Origin: Deltaproteobacteria bacterium
GTDB taxonomy: Bacteria; Desulfobacterota; Syntrophia; Syntrophales; UBA6807
Assembly: GCA_016935565.1 (NCBI GenBank)
Contig: JAFGQS010000131.1
Span: 1 to 34,672, forward strand
Direction of reading: 5' to 3'
DNA: 34,672 nt
Position numbers and translations under genes: made by a program. Positions 32,757-34,672 of the stretch are shown one piece after another. A model generated the notes under the pieces. That model ran no database searches and had not been told where the DNA came from. It was given only the letters and a program-made list of their open reading frames with translations. The stretch's first letter is position 1. Each line of letters opens with the position of its first letter.

Positions 32757-32763
32757 CCTCCTT
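32757..32763 (-). promoter_or_regulatory. Strong ribosome site fixing the tssJ TTG start
   Basis: AAGGAGG on the minus strand, 7 bases before the TTG of tssJ, overlapping the TAA of the preceding gene. It is the best Shine-Dalgarno in the T6SS part; pairing it with a weak start codon may set the dose of TssJ. Confidence 0.7.
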
Positions 32764-33493
32764 ACTGCAAAAAAAGTTTTTGACAATTATTTTCAAATTC
32801 TCTTAAAAGCTCTTCTGTGAAACGTCCGGAAGCAAAATATTTTTCAAATACCTTGAATTTTTCAGCATATTTATCAAAACAGTCGGCCTTTCGCAGGGGA
32901 CCGAACTTGAAACCACCACCGGCACCGGCGGCGATCCGTTTCGGATCCAGTTCCGTGAGAATTTGACTCACCTTTTTTTCGCCTGCAAGTTTAAATGCCT
33001 GGTGTGCAGTCAGAAACGCCTTGTTGATTTGACCGAGATAGCTTTCAAGAGATCTCGAGGCAGATCCTCCTTCCAGATGAAATCCGATAACTTGCCGGAT
33101 CGTTTCGACCCCTTCCCGCTGGCCTAAAAATGTGATGTTGATAACGCTGATCAGCTGATTCAGCATATCGAATATTGTATTCAGAGAACCGGCAAGGCGC
33201 TGGAGAAGCTCGTCGGATGAAAGTTCGGCCTGTGAAACCTGTCTGCCAAGAAGGAATGAAAATATCCGTGACAGAACCTCCTGATCTACGATTACATTTT
33301 CTAAAGAACAGGCACCGTCTTCTCCGAATTGGCTGCAGAGTTCATCCACAATGGCAACCCTTTCATCCTCTGAAAGTCTTCCGAGTGACTGTTCGAGAAA
33401 TGCTTCTATACTGTTTTCAGCCTGTAATGGATCGGACAAATATATCTGCCGAATGTCGTGTGCCAGTTGATCCAGTCTGAGATGTTCCGTCAT
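32762..33493 (-). CDS. TagH C-terminal-domain-like protein without FHA
   Basis: 243 residues, all helical by composition, no signal or membrane segment. Residues about 95-240 fit the order of the C-terminal domain of the T6SS FHA protein TagH/Fha1: a helical block with IFDMLNQLISVINITFLGQR (107-126), then YLGQINKAFLTAHQAFKLAGEKKVSQILTELDPKRI (152-187), which matches the DL..HQ.A...G...AL..LL..FDP block, and a final FDKYAEKFKVFEKYF...FTEELLREFENNCQKL. The N-terminal FHA domain of TagH is missing; instead, residues 1-95 are a different acidic helical part. A separate FHA protein is encoded at 8575-9357, so TagH may be split into two genes. It starts 4 bases after the upstream gene and is followed by tssJ. 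Assignment by eye; moderate. Confidence 0.55.
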   Translation of the reverse strand: MTEHLRLDQLAHDIRQIYLSDPLQAENSIEAFLEQSLGRLSEDERVAIVDELCSQFGEDGACSLENVIVDQEVLSRIFSFLLGRQVSQAELSSDELLQRLAGSLNTIFDMLNQLISVINITFLGQREGVETIRQVIGFHLEGGSASRSLESYLGQINKAFLTAHQAFKLAGEKKVSQILTELDPKRIAAGAGGGFKFGPLRKADCFDKYAEKFKVFEKYFASGRFTEELLREFENNCQKLFLQ

Positions 33494-33497
33494 AGTC

Positions 33498-34672
33498 TTA
33501 TTGTCCGCCTTGAGATTTCTTGTAGTTTATTATAACCGTTTCAGGCACGTCCTCTTCATCATGTTTTGTTTTCCTTGGTGACGTTTCAGCGTCTGTCAAT
33601 CCTTCCGGAACCTTCGGATCTGTTGGTGTTATTTGTCCTTGTTTCGTCGATTCTCTCTCTCGTTTCATCTGGGCGTTTGTCTGTGATGCCAAAGGTTCAT
33701 GAGGGGAGATGACCACAGTTTCGGGAATGTCGTCGTCCCGGGGTTCTTTCGGTGGCAAAGGTCGATCTTTTTGATTGATGATTCGGGTTTCTGGAAGGGC
33801 CTCTATCGATTCAGTGCCGTGATCAAGGGTATCGGACGGCAACAAAGGTTCTGTTATTGTCAGGCTCTTTTCCGGTTGGCGAACTTCTGAAATGTCGGGA
33901 GAAGGAGGTTCTTTTCCGAACATATCAGGCGTAAGGACCACGGTCTTCTTGATTAAAACATTTTCCGAAGAAACAGCGCCTACCCGGTTGATTTCATGCT
34001 CTTTTATTGACAGACCGGCCGTGACTTGTTCCGGTTCAGGAGAAGTTGTTTCCATGTCGCCACGCCATTTCCGGGCGATCCTGACGAGAATGTTGTAAAT
34101 GTCCTTCGTGGCATCGGGGATCAAGACGCTTGAACCCTCCATTTCAGACGTGAACAGCACATTCTTTATCTGAGCCATAAGTTGCTCATATTGTATCCAA
34201 AAGTCGGTTTGTGACCATTGTGGAGTTGCTCCAATGCCGTTTTTAATCAAGAGAAATCCCAGATCGACGGACTGTGTTAAAAAATTTGTTATGTCTTCAT
34301 GGCCATTGTGTTGATCCGGATTCCAAAAAATATTTTCCGGAGAAAAAATATGAGACTGATATATTTTCAAGCGCGATTCAGGGTCGAGGCCATTCTTCGA
34401 TGCTAATAAATCGATAATATTTTCGATTTCCGAATTGATTGTAGAAAAATCCTGCCTGGAATTCATAAACAGGACAGTGAACCAACTTGATACGAGGAAA
34501 GAAAGCGCATACGATTGATCCGGTTTAAACGGAAAAGACGGTTGATTGGAATCTTCACCAATACCGATGAATTGTAACGTAAAGTTCCAGAGGAGGGGCG
34601 TCATCTCGTTTTGATCAGCCACGTTTACCCAGATCCGGTCCAACGACAAAGCAAGATCAGGATATTTAAAGT
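33498..34672 (-). CDS. Unknown protein with repeated Thr motifs, 5' end outside window
   Basis: The frame is open to the right edge; the first possible start inside the window is a TTG at 34649 without a ribosome site, and in-frame codons continue upstream (FKYPDLAL), so the N-terminus is missing. Numbering from that TTG: residues 1-197 look folded and helical, with many aromatic residues; I do not recognise the family. From 200 on, the chain is Pro/Glu/Ser-rich and probably disordered, with four related motifs: KKTVVLTP (234-241), PETRIIN (286-292), PETVVIS (309-315) and PETVIIN (369-375). Such Thr sites, with Ile or Leu three residues after, resemble kinase targets read by FHA domains. The gene is first in the visible T6SS operon and 4 bases before the TagH-like gene. 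A phospho-regulated scaffold is my inference. Confidence 0.6.
   Translation of the reverse strand, partial: FKYPDLALSLDRIWVNVADQNEMTPLLWNFTLQFIGIGEDSNQPSFPFKPDQSYALSFLVSSWFTVLFMNSRQDFSTINSEIENIIDLLASKNGLDPESRLKIYQSHIFSPENIFWNPDQHNGHEDITNFLTQSVDLGFLLIKNGIGATPQWSQTDFWIQYEQLMAQIKNVLFTSEMEGSSVLIPDATKDIYNILVRIARKWRGDMETTSPEPEQVTAGLSIKEHEINRVGAVSSENVLIKKTVVLTPDMFGKEPPSPDISEVRQPEKSLTITEPLLPSDTLDHGTESIEALPETRIINQKDRPLPPKEPRDDDIPETVVISPHEPLASQTNAQMKRERESTKQGQITPTDPKVPEGLTDAETSPRKTKHDEEDVPETVIINYKKSQGGQ

Overview
The window is dominated by a type VI secretion system (T6SS) locus on the minus strand, with a signalling and envelope-modification region beside it. I infer a Gram-negative bacterium, most likely a deltaproteobacterium (Desulfobacterota). 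The grounds are the outer-membrane lipoproteins, the TssJ/TssL/TssM envelope complex, the mix of eukaryote-like Ser/Thr kinase, PP2C phosphatase and FHA proteins, the DUF2169/pentapeptide/DUF3540/DUF4150 cargo module, and dispersed ATTCCCG...CGGGAAT palindromes. The genus cannot be fixed from sequence alone. I see no rRNA, tRNA, CRISPR array, transposase or integrase.

Layout. 1-2527 (minus): an AlgI-type membrane O-acyltransferase followed by an AlgJ/AlgX-like protein that runs off the left edge. 2892-5406 (minus): a PP2C phosphatase preceded by a membrane Ser/Thr kinase with an extracytoplasmic sensor, the two separated by a short region with three hairpins. 5927-8423 (plus): a lipoprotein polysaccharide deacetylase and a TPR/LysM lipoprotein. 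8575-10069 (plus): a tandem-FHA protein and a protein whose C-terminus resembles a COMM domain, followed by a likely terminator. 10133-11008 (minus): a transglutaminase-like protein. 11009-11345: no gene, two palindromic repeats. 11346-34672 (minus): the T6SS cluster.

The T6SS cluster reads, in transcription order: a partial protein of unknown family with four [EK]T[VR][VI][IL] motifs, a protein resembling the C-terminal part of TagH but lacking an FHA domain, tssJ, tssK, tssL, tssM, tagF, tssA, tssC, tssE, tssF, tssG, vgrG, a DUF2169-pentapeptide fusion, a second pentapeptide protein, DUF3540, and a DUF4150 PAAR-like tip. Gaps are short and several genes overlap, so one long operon is likely. 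tssB, hcp (tssD) and clpV (tssH) are not in the window and must lie elsewhere if the machine works.

Working model (inference). TssJ/L/M make the envelope complex. TssK/E/F/G/A with VgrG and the PAAR-like tip make the baseplate and spike. TssC is the large sheath subunit. The DUF2169, pentapeptide and DUF3540 proteins load or form cargo. The kinase, the phosphatase and the FHA proteins would control assembly by threonine phosphorylation, a known theme (PpkA/PppA/Fha1), here spread over separate genes. The deacetylase, LysM and O-acyltransferase genes act on cell wall or exopolysaccharide and may be separate from secretion.
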